Shown: positions 41,252 to 48,984 of the stretch, piece after piece | Position numbering within the stretch: the first letter of the stretch is position 1 | How the letters are laid out: each line of letters begins with the position of its first letter | Assembly (NCBI GenBank): GCA_963840275.1 | Contig: CAWIYK010000010.1 | Location: 62,001 to 126,000 of the forward strand | Direction of reading: 5' to 3' | Source of the DNA: Actinophytocola sp963840275 | Lineage (GTDB): Bacteria > Actinomycetota > Actinomycetes > Mycobacteriales > Pseudonocardiaceae | DNA length: 64,000 bases | The notes under the pieces: generated by a model | Seen by the model: only the letters and a program-made list of their open reading frames with translations | Database searches by the model: none | What the model was told of the DNA's origin: nothing | Position numbers and translations under genes: made by a program

Positions 41252-41862
41252 GCCCCGGCCGGCCGAGGGACGCGACGATCGACGCGGCGGTGCTCGACGC
41301 CGCCGTCGCCCTCCTGCGCGAGCGCGGCTACTCCGGCTTCGCGCTCGAGACGGTCGCGGCACGGGCCGGCACCACGAAGGCCGCGATCCGGCGCCGGTGG
41401 CCGGTCCGCCAGCGTCTGGTCGTCGACGCGCTGGCGGCCCTGCTGGTCACGCCGCCCGCGCCGGACAACGGCTGCACCCGCTGCGACCTGGTCGAGAGCG
41501 TGTCCCTGCTCGCCGAGGCCCTGCACCACCGGCTCCCGCCCGGCGTGCTCGCGCCGCTGGTGGCCGACTGCGCCGACCCCGAGCTGAACCGGCACCTGGT
41601 CGACACGCTGGTGCGGCCGAGCAGGGAGGCCGCGATGGTCGCGGTGCGCCGTGCGGTCGACCGGGGCGAGCTGCGGCCGGACGTGTCGCCGGACCTGCTC
41701 GTCGACCTGCTCGCGGCGGCGGTCTACCAGCGCGCGCTGTTCGGCGACGCCCCGGTCGACGAACGCACGCTGGTGGACGTGCTGCTCCGGGGCGTCGCCG
41801 TCGACTTCGACCGGCTGGTGTGGATCAGCCAGCAGCCCCGGGAGCTGCGACACCGGCACTGA
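41248..41862 (+). CDS. TetR-family transcriptional regulator
   Basis: 204 residues from GTG 41248, overlapping the VOC stop. The helix-turn-helix is AAVALLRERGYSGFALETVA and ARAGTTKAAIRRRWPVRQRL. The ligand domain follows the common C-terminal TetR_C type (HHRLPPGVLAPLVADCADPE, RELRPDVSPDLLVDLLAAAV). It is probably coregulated with the VOC gene. It overlaps the convergent DinB-type gene by 38 bp. Confidence 0.9.
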   Translation: MSPGRPRDATIDAAVLDAAVALLRERGYSGFALETVAARAGTTKAAIRRRWPVRQRLVVDALAALLVTPPAPDNGCTRCDLVESVSLLAEALHHRLPPGVLAPLVADCADPELNRHLVDTLVRPSREAAMVAVRRAVDRGELRPDVSPDLLVDLLAAAVYQRALFGDAPVDERTLVDVLLRGVAVDFDRLVWISQQPRELRHRH

Positions 41863-42478
41863 GCCGCGTCCACGCCGGGTCGCGGCCGGTCATGGCGAGG
41901 ATCCGGTCGAGCGTCGGCGCGTCGGCCGGCACGGCGACCTCGGGTCCGTAGATCCCCATCTGCCGGCCCTGTTCCGCGCCGGCGGCGACCTCGGGGAGCA
42001 GGTAGGCGAGCAGGTCGCCATCCAGGTCGCCATCCAGGTCGCCATCCAGGTCGTCGTCCAGCTCGACGGTCTGGCCGGTGGCGCGCGCGAGGTCCCAGCC
42101 GTGCACGACCAGCTCCCCGACGAGCATCCCGCCGATCACCGCCGCCGGGAACTCCGTCGGCCCGCCCATCCGGGTGGTGCCCTCCCACGCGGACGGCGGC
42201 GCCCACGCGTCGGCGACGTGGTCGAGCAGCGCGGTCAGGTCGCCGGCCCAGTCGCCGGTGGTGAGGTCCAGGTCGGACTCGGCGCCGGCCGGCGGCACGG
42301 ACTCCTTGCGTCCGGCGCCTTCCAGCGACGGGCCCCAGAAGAGCAGGTGGTGCACGACCCTGCGCACGTCGAACTCGGCGCACGGGGTCGGGGCGGAGAG
42401 CTGGTCGGGTTCGATGTCGCGGACGGTCGCCGTCAGCGCGGCGGCCGCGCGGGCCATGAGATCGGACATGGGCGTCAA
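41825..42478 (-). CDS. TIGR03086-type DinB/mycothiol-dependent metalloprotein
   Basis: 217 residues (ATG 42478, or ATG 42469 in frame). The four-helix DinB-like fold has ligands in CAEFDVRRVVHHLLFWG and VVHGWDLARATGQTV. This matches the TIGR03086 family, relatives of mycothiol-dependent maleylpyruvate isomerase. It implies a mycothiol-using actinomycete, although thiol dependence is not shown. A 12-bp tandem repeat at 42011-42058 expands the loop to repeated Asp-Leu-Asp-Gly units. Confidence 0.87.
   Translation of the reverse strand: MTPMSDLMARAAAALTATVRDIEPDQLSAPTPCAEFDVRRVVHHLLFWGPSLEGAGRKESVPPAGAESDLDLTTGDWAGDLTALLDHVADAWAPPSAWEGTTRMGGPTEFPAAVIGGMLVGELVVHGWDLARATGQTVELDDDLDGDLDGDLDGDLLAYLLPEVAAGAEQGRQMGIYGPEVAVPADAPTLDRILAMTGRDPAWTRLSAGVAAPGAAG
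42011..42058. repeat. In-frame 12-bp tandem repeat, four units
   Basis: CAGGTCGCCATC occurs three times exactly and a fourth time as CAGGTCGTCGTC. On the coding (minus) strand it encodes repeated Asp-Gly-Asp-Leu. Because the unit is a multiple of three, copy-number change keeps the frame. Confidence 0.9.
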
Positions 42479-42533
42479 GGTAGGGCCGGCACGCGGGCGC
42501 CGTATTGAACGAACGCGACATAGACTCGGCCGG

Positions 42534-43277
42534 GTGACCAGGGATGTCCGCGAGCTGGGCGGCGCGTGGACGAAGTACCAGCGGCACGCGTTCCCGAGCC
42601 CGTCGCCGGCGCTCGCCCCGCACGTCGCGCGCTACTGGGTCGTGTCGTGGGACTACGCGGAGCCGTACCGGCAGCTGATCGTCCCGTACCCCAACGTGCA
42701 GCTGACCTTCGGCGACGGCGGTGTGAGGGTCAACGGGGTCGTGAGCGGGCATCAGGTGAAGGTGCTCGACGGCGTCGGCGGCGTGTTCGGGGTGGCGTTC
42801 CGGCCGGGCGCGTTCCGGCCGTTCCTCGGCGTCGCGGTGTCGACGATCACCGACCGGGTGGTCGACGCCGCGACCGTGTTCGGGCCGGACCTGCCGGCCG
42901 CGCCCGATGTCGAGACGGTCGAGCGGTTCCTGCTGGACCGGCTGCCGGAGCCGGACCCGCGCGCCGGGGAGGCCGCGGAGATCGTCGACACCGTCGTCGC
43001 CCGGCCCGAGCTGACCACGGTCGAGGCGCTGGCCCGTGACCTCGGTTCGAGCGTCCGGCAGCTGCAGCGGCTGTTCGCCGAGCACGTCGGCATCGGGCCG
43101 AAGTGGGTGATCCGCCGGTACCGGCTGCACGAGGTGACCGAGCGGCTGGCGGCCGGTGTGGCGATCGACTGGGCGGCGCTCGCGGCTGACCTCGGGTACG
43201 CCGACCAGTCCCATTTCGCGCGCGACTTCAAGCACATGTTCGGGGAGTCGCCCAGCCGGTACGCCGCGCGCTACTGA
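42534..43277 (+). CDS. AraC-family regulator
   Basis: 247 residues from GTG 42534. The N-terminal domain (APHVARYWVVSWDYAEPYRQ, VQLTFGDGGVRVNG, GVAFRPGAFRPFLG) is the DUF6597/XylR-type sensor with the FRPGAFRPF motif. The AraC double helix-turn-helix is at about 165-245 (VEALARDLGSSVRQLQRLFA, ADLGYADQSHFARDFKHMFG). The ligand is unknown. It is divergent from the DinB-type gene across 55 bp and may regulate it. CutC follows 12 bp later. Confidence 0.9.
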   Translation: MTRDVRELGGAWTKYQRHAFPSPSPALAPHVARYWVVSWDYAEPYRQLIVPYPNVQLTFGDGGVRVNGVVSGHQVKVLDGVGGVFGVAFRPGAFRPFLGVAVSTITDRVVDAATVFGPDLPAAPDVETVERFLLDRLPEPDPRAGEAAEIVDTVVARPELTTVEALARDLGSSVRQLQRLFAEHVGIGPKWVIRRYRLHEVTERLAAGVAIDWAALAADLGYADQSHFARDFKHMFGESPSRYAARY

Positions 43278-43289
43278 ACACTTTCGGCC

Positions 43290-44018
43290 ATGCGGGTGGA
43301 GATCGGTGTCGAGTCGGTGGCCGGTGCGCGGGCCGCGGTCGCGGCGGGGGCGGACCGGGTCGAGCTGTGCGCGGGGCTGTCCGACGGCGGTCTCACGCCG
43401 AGTGCCGCGCTCATCGAGCTGGCCGTTGGCGTCGCCGAGGTGCACGTGCTGATCCGGCCGCGGCCGGGTGACTTCCGGTACTCGCCGGACGACCTCGCGG
43501 TGATGACCCGCGACATCGCCGTGGCCCGCGACCTCGGCGCGACGGGTGTCGTGGTCGGCGCGCTCGACGACGACGGAGCCGTGGCCGCGGCGTGCGCCGG
43601 GTTCGTCGAGGCGGCGCGGGGCATGCAGACCACGTTTCACCGGGCGGTCGACGTCAGCGCGGACTCGCGTGCCGCGGTCGACCGGATCGCCGAGCTGGGG
43701 TTCACGAGGGTGCTCACGTCCGGGCGGCGGCGCTCCGCGCTCGACGGCGCGCCCCTGATCCGGGAGCTGGCCGAGCGGGCGGCGGGCCGGGTCGAGGTGA
43801 TGGCGTGCGGCGGGGTCCGCGCCGCCAACGCCGCGCGGGTGCTCGCCGCGACCGGGGTGCGGGACCTGCACGCCGCGCCACGCGTCCCGGTCCCCGGTGC
43901 GCCGGGCGGCGACGTGTCGTACGCGGGCGTCGGCGTGCCCGCCGGCCACGACCACTTCGAGACCGACGCCGCCGAGGTCGCCGCGCTCTGCGCGGCCGCA
44001 CGTCAGACCGGCGACTAG
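43290..44018 (+). CDS. cutC: CutC-family protein
   Basis: 242 residues from ATG 43290. MRVEIGVESVAGARAAVAAG, ADRVELCAGLSDGGLTPSAA and VLIRPRPGDFRYS are conserved CutC barrel segments. TTFHRAVDVSAD and RVLTSGRRRSALDG follow in order. CutC was linked to copper homeostasis, but more recent views favour a TIM-barrel enzyme of unknown substrate. The stop codon TAG forms the start of a dispersed repeat (44015-44051). Confidence 0.93.
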   Translation: MRVEIGVESVAGARAAVAAGADRVELCAGLSDGGLTPSAALIELAVGVAEVHVLIRPRPGDFRYSPDDLAVMTRDIAVARDLGATGVVVGALDDDGAVAAACAGFVEAARGMQTTFHRAVDVSADSRAAVDRIAELGFTRVLTSGRRRSALDGAPLIRELAERAAGRVEVMACGGVRAANAARVLAATGVRDLHAAPRVPVPGAPGGDVSYAGVGVPAGHDHFETDAAEVAALCAAARQTGD

Positions 44019-44051
44019 AGCCTGCCCCCAAGATCTTTGTGCGAAGGTCTG
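44015..44051 (+). repeat. Dispersed repeat, family B, partial copy 2
   Basis: CTAG (including the cutC stop) followed by about 33 bases ending GATCTTTGTGCGAAGGTCTG. It matches the reverse complement of 50980-51016, with a gap or two and roughly seven substitutions by hand alignment. Confidence 0.65.
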
Positions 44052-44207
44052 CGCCTGACCAACAGGTACCTCAGGGGAACGTGACGGCACTCCGCCACCA
44101 TCCACCTCGGTACCCGCGCCGACGCCGGGACGCAACCCACACATAAGAGTCCGGGGAGGCGAAATGTCCGTTGACGCCGGCGGCGTCGGTTCGGATGATC
44201 GTCGTCC

Positions 44208-45086
44208 ATGCGACCGGGAAAGATGCACGCCGACGAGGCCGACATCGACGTGCCACTCGTGCGACGGCTGGTGGCCGCGCAGTTCCCGGACTGGGCCGAT
44301 CTGCCGGTCGAACCGGTCGCGTCCGCGGGCACGGACAACGCGATGTTCCGTCTCGGCGCGGACCTCGCCGTGCGTCTGCCGAGGATCGCGGGCGCCGTGC
44401 GCACCATCGCGGTGGAACAGGAGTGGCTGCCGCGCCTGGCCGGTCGGCTCCCGGTCGCCGTGCCGATGCCGGTCGGCGCGGGCGTGCCGGCCGACGGCTA
44501 CCCGTGGCCGTGGTCGATCTGCCGCTGGCTGCCCGGCGAGAACCCGTCGACCGGCGGTCCGGGGCTGGCCAAGGAGCTGGCGGCGGTCGTCACCGCGCTG
44601 CGGGGGATCGACCCGGCCGGCGCCCCGCGCTCGGGCCGAGGTGTGCCGCTGGCCACCCGCGACGCCCCGACGAGAGCGGCCATCGAGGCGTCCACCGGTC
44701 TGATCGACGTCGACGCGGTGACCGCCGTGTGGGAGGACACGCTGCGGCTGCCGGAGTGGCAGGGCCCGCCGACCTGGGCGCACACCGACCTGTCACCGGG
44801 AAACGTCCTGGTCGCCGACGGTCGTCTCACCGCCGTGATCGACTGGAGCATCGCGGGCGTCGGCGACCCGACGGTCGACCTGATCGTGGCGTGGAACCTG
44901 CTGCCCGCCACAGCGCGCCCGACCTTCCGGGCAGCGCTGGCGGTCGACGACGACACGTGGCTGCGCGGGCGGGGCTGGGCGCTGTCGATCTCGCTGATCC
45001 AGCTGCCGTACTACCAACACACGAACCCGGTACTGGCGGAGAACTCCCGGCACGTGATCAGAGAGGTGCTCGCCGACGCGACGTGA
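44208..45086 (+). CDS. Aminoglycoside phosphotransferase-fold kinase
   Basis: 292 residues from ATG 44208 (ATG 44223 in frame). VEPVASAGTDNAMFRLGADL is the nucleotide-binding N-lobe. The Brenner motif HTDLSPGNVLV (catalytic Asp) and AVIDWSIAGVGDPTVDLIVA (metal-binding Asp) are in the C-lobe. The APH family phosphorylates aminoglycosides, macrolides or unrelated metabolites. No antibiotic cluster is nearby, so resistance cannot be assumed. Confidence 0.9.
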   Translation: MRPGKMHADEADIDVPLVRRLVAAQFPDWADLPVEPVASAGTDNAMFRLGADLAVRLPRIAGAVRTIAVEQEWLPRLAGRLPVAVPMPVGAGVPADGYPWPWSICRWLPGENPSTGGPGLAKELAAVVTALRGIDPAGAPRSGRGVPLATRDAPTRAAIEASTGLIDVDAVTAVWEDTLRLPEWQGPPTWAHTDLSPGNVLVADGRLTAVIDWSIAGVGDPTVDLIVAWNLLPATARPTFRAALAVDDDTWLRGRGWALSISLIQLPYYQHTNPVLAENSRHVIREVLADAT

Positions 45087-45173
45087 CCGTGGGGCCGCAG
45101 GCAACGAAACCTGACTGATGGCGATTCATCGTCAGAGAGTCTTCTGATGAGGTGCGGTCACGAAAGGGAGCCA

Positions 45174-46148
45174 ATGGGAGGCGGCGGAGCGGGCTTCTCC
45201 CTGAGCGCCGGGTTGATCCCCGCGCTCATCGTGGGAGCGGTTACCTTGATCGTGGGTGTCGCCATGGCCAGACGGTATGGCGAGTACACCACGTACTCGG
45301 CAATAGGACTCGCCGCGGCGGTCTTCTCGGCGAGTTTCGCGGTGTTGAACGTGGCCCTTCAACTTACCGCCATAGATGGCCGGTTTCTGACTGGTGAGAT
45401 CGCATCAGGACGCCTGGCGCTGCGAGTGACGTCGGTTGTCGTCCTGGTTGCCTTTCTTCACATCATATTGGCGCTGCGCTCCGAAGAAGCAGAGCCCATG
45501 CCGTGGTCTTGGGACTTGTACTCCGAATTCGAGGAATGGCACAACAGGGCGAAGGGGTGGCCGCTCGCGCTCGTCGCCTCACAAGCGACCCTCCTCGTGT
45601 TCGCGCTCGCGATGATCTGGTCGTTCACCATCAGTGGGAGCGCATCGCTCATAGTTGTCGTACTCAACTGGTCATTCGCGTTCATCTGCGACGACTTCTT
45701 CCTGGCGGCAAGCTATCGACGAAAGTTGGGCGTGCCCCCGCCGGTCTTCGACAAATGGCGGATCTTCACCTTTCGCCTGGCCGTTGTAGTACTGCTGCTG
45801 ACGGCGACAATCAGCGAGTACGCGGACTGGGTCGCATACGTTGTCATAGGTGTGATCGTGTTCTTCTACATCATGGTTCCGGTGCGACGATGGTGGAACC
45901 AGGGCGGACGCCTCGCTCTGGAGAGCATCGGAGTGATGCCAGAGTCCTACAGTGGCATTCATGTGAAGGATCTGAAAGACGCGGTGGTTCGCCTGGAGCA
46001 GGTCTATTCCGACGTTGACCGTTATGTCGTCCTGGCGAGCCAGGATGGCGCGGCGGCGGCCGACTTGAGCGAGATCACCGGCTACAGCCGGGAGAGAGTC
46101 GACGCGTTGCTCGCTACGGCACGAACTCGCAGGGATCCGGAGAGTTAG
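45174..46148 (+). CDS. Multispanning membrane protein, lower GC than neighbours
   Basis: 324 residues from ATG 45174, preceded by AAGGGAG (ATG 45147 in frame). About eight hydrophobic helices are readable (GLIPALIVGAVTLIVGVAMA, IGLAAAVFSASFAVLNVALQ, TSVVVLVAFLHIILALRS, ATLLVFALAMIWSFTISG, SLIVVVLNWSFAFICDDFFL, RLAVVVLLLTATISEYADWV, AYVVIGVIVFFYIMVPV). A cytoplasmic tail ends with a small helix-turn-helix-like stretch (AAAADLSEITGYSRERVDAL). By eye it uses ATA, CTT and similar codons that are rare elsewhere here. Its position beside a tRNA suggests acquisition. No family is recognised. Confidence 0.7.
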   Translation: MGGGGAGFSLSAGLIPALIVGAVTLIVGVAMARRYGEYTTYSAIGLAAAVFSASFAVLNVALQLTAIDGRFLTGEIASGRLALRVTSVVVLVAFLHIILALRSEEAEPMPWSWDLYSEFEEWHNRAKGWPLALVASQATLLVFALAMIWSFTISGSASLIVVVLNWSFAFICDDFFLAASYRRKLGVPPPVFDKWRIFTFRLAVVVLLLTATISEYADWVAYVVIGVIVFFYIMVPVRRWWNQGGRLALESIGVMPESYSGIHVKDLKDAVVRLEQVYSDVDRYVVLASQDGAAAADLSEITGYSRERVDALLATARTRRDPES

Positions 46149-46354
46149 GGCGTCCGGCCGACCGTTGGACCCGCACACCGGACTGGGTCCGGCGAGACGT
46201 CTGCCCCGGTTGGACGTGGCGGGCTGGACCGTTCGGCAGATCGCCGCCACTTCGGTCACGATCGGATCTCGACGAGCACGTGGACCGGCCCGCGGCCGGG
46301 AGGGAAGCACGGCGGCGATGCCGGAGAGCCCGCCGAAGAAGACGGGCAAGAGTC
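46149..46354. other. Gap between membrane gene and tRNA terminator
   Basis: No convincing gene. Short frames exist on both strands, for example one ending in AAMPESPPKKTGKSRVDHDD on the plus strand, but none has a ribosome-binding site or a recognisable sequence. If the neighbouring gene is part of an inserted segment, this is the expected side for an attachment-site remnant; none was identified. Confidence 0.35.
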
Positions 46355-46387
46355 GGGTTGATCACGACGACGAGCCGTGATCAACCC
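46355..46387 (-). terminator. Hairpin downstream of tRNA-Arg
   Basis: A perfect 12-bp stem (GGGTTGATCACG/CGTGATCAACCC) with a 9-nt loop, 17 bp beyond the 3' end of the tRNA on the minus strand. No long U-tract follows, as is common in actinomycetes. Because it is symmetrical it could also end transcription from the plus-strand membrane gene. Confidence 0.65.
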
Positions 46388-46404
46388 TCTGACCTGCGCT
46401 GAAG

Positions 46405-46477
46405 CGCCCCCGACAGGACTCGAACCTGTGACCCAGAGCTTAGAAGGCTCCTGCTCTGTCCGCTGAGCTACGAGGGC
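46405..46477 (-). tRNA. tRNA-Arg (anticodon TCT)
   Basis: The minus strand folds into a full cloverleaf. The acceptor stem is GCCCTCG/CGGGGGC with one G-T pair. The D arm is GCTC...GAGC, the anticodon stem GGAGC/GCTCT with loop CTTCTAA, and the T arm ACAGG-TTCGAGT-CCTGT. The anticodon TCT is at 46442-46444. CCA is not encoded. It reads AGA, a rare codon in high-GC genomes. tRNA genes are common integration sites, relevant to the lower-GC gene beyond it. Confidence 0.95.
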
Positions 46478-46574
46478 ATGGCCAGCCACACTGCCGAAGC
46501 AGATGGCTGTCCCAGTGGGTCTGATCGTTCCTAGGCGCTCGGTCGTTTCTCCTTTTGGCCAGATCGGCCAAAAG

Positions 46575-47654
46575 TCACACCGCTGCGGCCGTCGAGCCGC
46601 GCACCTGCAGATCGACCTCGATGGTGACCGGTCTCCCGGGTCTCGCACCGTCCAGCATGCGTAATGCCAGCTCGCCGGCGCGTCTGCCCTTCGCGACGAG
46701 GTCCTGTCGCACGGTGGTCAGCGGCGGATCGCTCCAGCTGGCGGCCGGGGTGTCATCGAAGCCCACGATGGACACCGCCTCCGGCACCGACAGGCCGAGT
46801 TCGCTCGCCGCGCGGATCGCACCCAGTGCCAGCTCGTCGGACATGCAGAGCACCGCGGTCGGCCTCGGTTCGAGCCCGAACAACCACCTGGCGCCCTCCC
46901 TGCCCAACTCCCGGCCACTGCCCGGCGCCTCCCAGAGCGGCACCGCATCGGCCACGATACCGTGTTCAGCCAGGCCTTTCAGGTATCCCGCAAACCTGTC
47001 GAGGGTCACTCGGAAGTGAGCCGACCCGACCCGCTCCGCGTCCGCGATGCCGTGCCGGCCGTCGGCACTCAGACCGAAGCCGAGCACGGCGACGCGGCGG
47101 TGCCCGAGCGCCGCGACGTGCCGGGCGGCAAGGCACGCGCCGCCGAAGTCGTCCACCTGCACCCGCGCCGAGTTCGGCACCACCGGCTGGTCGACGACCA
47201 CGAGCGGCAGGTTGCGCTCCCGCACGGCGGCGAGCGCCGGCGCGTCGTCCGGCAGGGAGTACGCCACGACCACGTCGGTCTGCGCGCGGATCACGCTCTG
47301 CGCCCTCGGGCCGGAGTCGCCGATACCGGGCAGGAGCAGCAGCGACCGCTCTCCGCTGTCCACTGTGGATGACAGGGCGTCGAGCATGATCGACAGCGCC
47401 GGGTCGGAGAACGCCGAGGACAGCCCGTCGCACAGCATGACCGCCACCGAGCCGGTCCGCTGCGTCGCGAGGCTGCGCGCGACCGGGTCCGGGCCCGCGT
47501 AGCCGAGCTGCTTCGCCGTCGCGATGATCCGCTCCCGCAGCGCCGTGGAGAGCTGGTCGGGCCGGTTGTACGCGTTCGACACCGTGGCCCGCGACACTCC
47601 GACCTGCTGGGCGACGGTGTCCAGAGTGGGGCGGCGCACCCGGTCCTGACTCAC
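46575..47654 (-). CDS. LacI-family transcriptional regulator
   Basis: 359 residues from GTG 47654. The helix-turn-helix and hinge are at 10-60 (TLDTVAQQVGVSRATVSNAY, NRPDQLSTALRERIIATAKQ). The periplasmic-binding-like sensor domain follows (GSVAVMLCDGLSSAFSDPAL, FDDTPAASWSDPPLTTVRQD). It is divergent from an MFS permease and the shared promoter holds a typical LacI palindrome. It likely represses the permease in the absence of a sugar or similar effector. Confidence 0.92.
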   Translation of the reverse strand: MSQDRVRRPTLDTVAQQVGVSRATVSNAYNRPDQLSTALRERIIATAKQLGYAGPDPVARSLATQRTGSVAVMLCDGLSSAFSDPALSIMLDALSSTVDSGERSLLLLPGIGDSGPRAQSVIRAQTDVVVAYSLPDDAPALAAVRERNLPLVVVDQPVVPNSARVQVDDFGGACLAARHVAALGHRRVAVLGFGLSADGRHGIADAERVGSAHFRVTLDRFAGYLKGLAEHGIVADAVPLWEAPGSGRELGREGARWLFGLEPRPTAVLCMSDELALGAIRAASELGLSVPEAVSIVGFDDTPAASWSDPPLTTVRQDLVAKGRRAGELALRMLDGARPGRPVTIEVDLQVRGSTAAAV

Positions 47655-47698
47655 CTGTCAAGCCTAGAACCACGCGTCGGCGAAATTCGTGGCGCTTC

Positions 47699-47712
47699 CT
47701 GAAGCGCTTCAG
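47699..47712. promoter_or_regulatory. LacI-type operator palindrome
   Basis: CTGAAGCGCTTCAG is a perfect 14-bp palindrome containing the AAGCGCTT core typical of LacI-family operators. The preceding bases GCGCTTC extend it as a second overlapping inverted repeat. It lies 38 bp before the MFS start and 45 bp from the regulator start. Confidence 0.75.
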
Positions 47713-47749
47713 TAGGATCGGGTGCGAGGGCTACGGGAGGAGACAGCAG

Positions 47750-48961
47750 GTGCGTTCGGGGCGGTGGTCCGTATTCATCGTGTTCGCGCTCAACGGCACG
47801 GCCCTCGGGTCGTGGGCGCCACGCATGCCGACCGTCGCCGACCAGATCGACGCGAACTCCGGCGTGCTCGGCCTCGCGCTGCTCGGCGCCAGCATCGGCA
47901 TGATCGCCGCGGCGTCGATGGCCGGCCGCTGGTGTGCCAGGTTCGGCGCCCGCGTGATGGTCCTGTGCTCCGCGCTCGCCACCGCCGTGGTGCTGCCGAT
48001 CCTCGCGAACGTCGGCTCGCCGCTGGAGCTGGGACTCATCCTGATCCTGCTCGGCGCCTCGGTCGGCGTGCTCGACGTCGCGATGAACATCGCCGCGGTG
48101 ACCGTGATCCGCCGCACCGAACGCCCGCTCATGCCGGTCTTCCACGCGGGCTTCAGCTTCGGCGCGCTGGCCGGCTCGATGGGCGCCGCGTTCGCCGCCG
48201 GCCACGGGCTCGGCCTGGTCCCGCACTTCCTGATCGTCTCCGGCGTGGTCGTGGTGGTCACCGGCGTGCTGATCCGGTTCGTGCCGCGCGAGGAGGCCGT
48301 CGCCGCGACCGAGCAGCGCACGGCGCCGGACCGCCGCATGCTGCGCCGCCCGGTGCTGTGGCTGCTGGGGCTCGTCGCCCTGTGCTCGGCCATCGTGGAG
48401 GGCGCGAGCGGCGACTGGTCGGCCCTGTTCGCGGTCCGCGAGCGCGGCCTCGACGAGGCGGCGGCCGCGGTCACCTTCTCGGTCTTCTGCGTCACCATGG
48501 GTTTCGTTCGCCTGGTCGGCGAGCACGCGGAACGCCGCTTCGGCGCGGTCCGGCTGCTCGTCGGCGGCGCGCTGGTCGCCGGGCTCGGGCTCATGCTCAC
48601 GGCGTTCGTGCCGGTCGCGTGGCTGACCTACGTCGGGTTCGCGCTCGCCGGCGGCGGCCTCGCGTTCGCGTTCCCGGTCGCGCTCGACCTCGCCGGCGCG
48701 GTCGGCCGCAGGGACGACGGCACCGGCGGCGAGCGCGAGATCGGCTTCGTCACCACGGTCGCCTACAGCGGGTTCCTCATCGGACCGCCGATGATCGGCG
48801 GGGTCGCGCAGTTCACCAACCTCGAGGTCGCCATCGGTTTCGCGGGCGTCATCGCGGTACTGATCGCACCGGCGGCGCTCGCGGCGGCCGCGGCGCGCCG
48901 CCGGGAGGACGAGCAGACGTCCGAAGAGCAGGAAGAGGCGGTCGCTCCGGCGAAGATCTAG
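47750..48961 (+). CDS. MFS permease (FucP/YbjJ-like)
   Basis: 403 residues from GTG 47750, with GGGAGGAG upstream. The N-terminus WSVFIVFALNGTALGSWAPR and VLGLALLGASIGMIAA are helices 1 and 2. GRWCARFGARVMVL is the MFS loop motif, and VMNIAAVTVIR-type helix 4 and NAEHAERRFG-type second-half loops follow. It has a 12-helix layout with a basic-acidic tail. The LacI neighbour suggests a sugar or sugar-like cargo. It is followed by the CtaG fusion gene 23 bp later, but they are probably not functionally linked. Confidence 0.85.
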   Translation: MRSGRWSVFIVFALNGTALGSWAPRMPTVADQIDANSGVLGLALLGASIGMIAAASMAGRWCARFGARVMVLCSALATAVVLPILANVGSPLELGLILILLGASVGVLDVAMNIAAVTVIRRTERPLMPVFHAGFSFGALAGSMGAAFAAGHGLGLVPHFLIVSGVVVVVTGVLIRFVPREEAVAATEQRTAPDRRMLRRPVLWLLGLVALCSAIVEGASGDWSALFAVRERGLDEAAAAVTFSVFCVTMGFVRLVGEHAERRFGAVRLLVGGALVAGLGLMLTAFVPVAWLTYVGFALAGGGLAFAFPVALDLAGAVGRRDDGTGGEREIGFVTTVAYSGFLIGPPMIGGVAQFTNLEVAIGFAGVIAVLIAPAALAAAAARRREDEQTSEEQEEAVAPAKI

Positions 48962-48984
48962 CGGGCGATGACTACGCTCATGGC

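Noticed and set aside
46165..46380. Small plus-strand frame of 71 codons before the tRNA
   Set aside because: It has no ribosome-binding site or recognisable motif, and its 3' end runs into the tRNA terminator hairpin.
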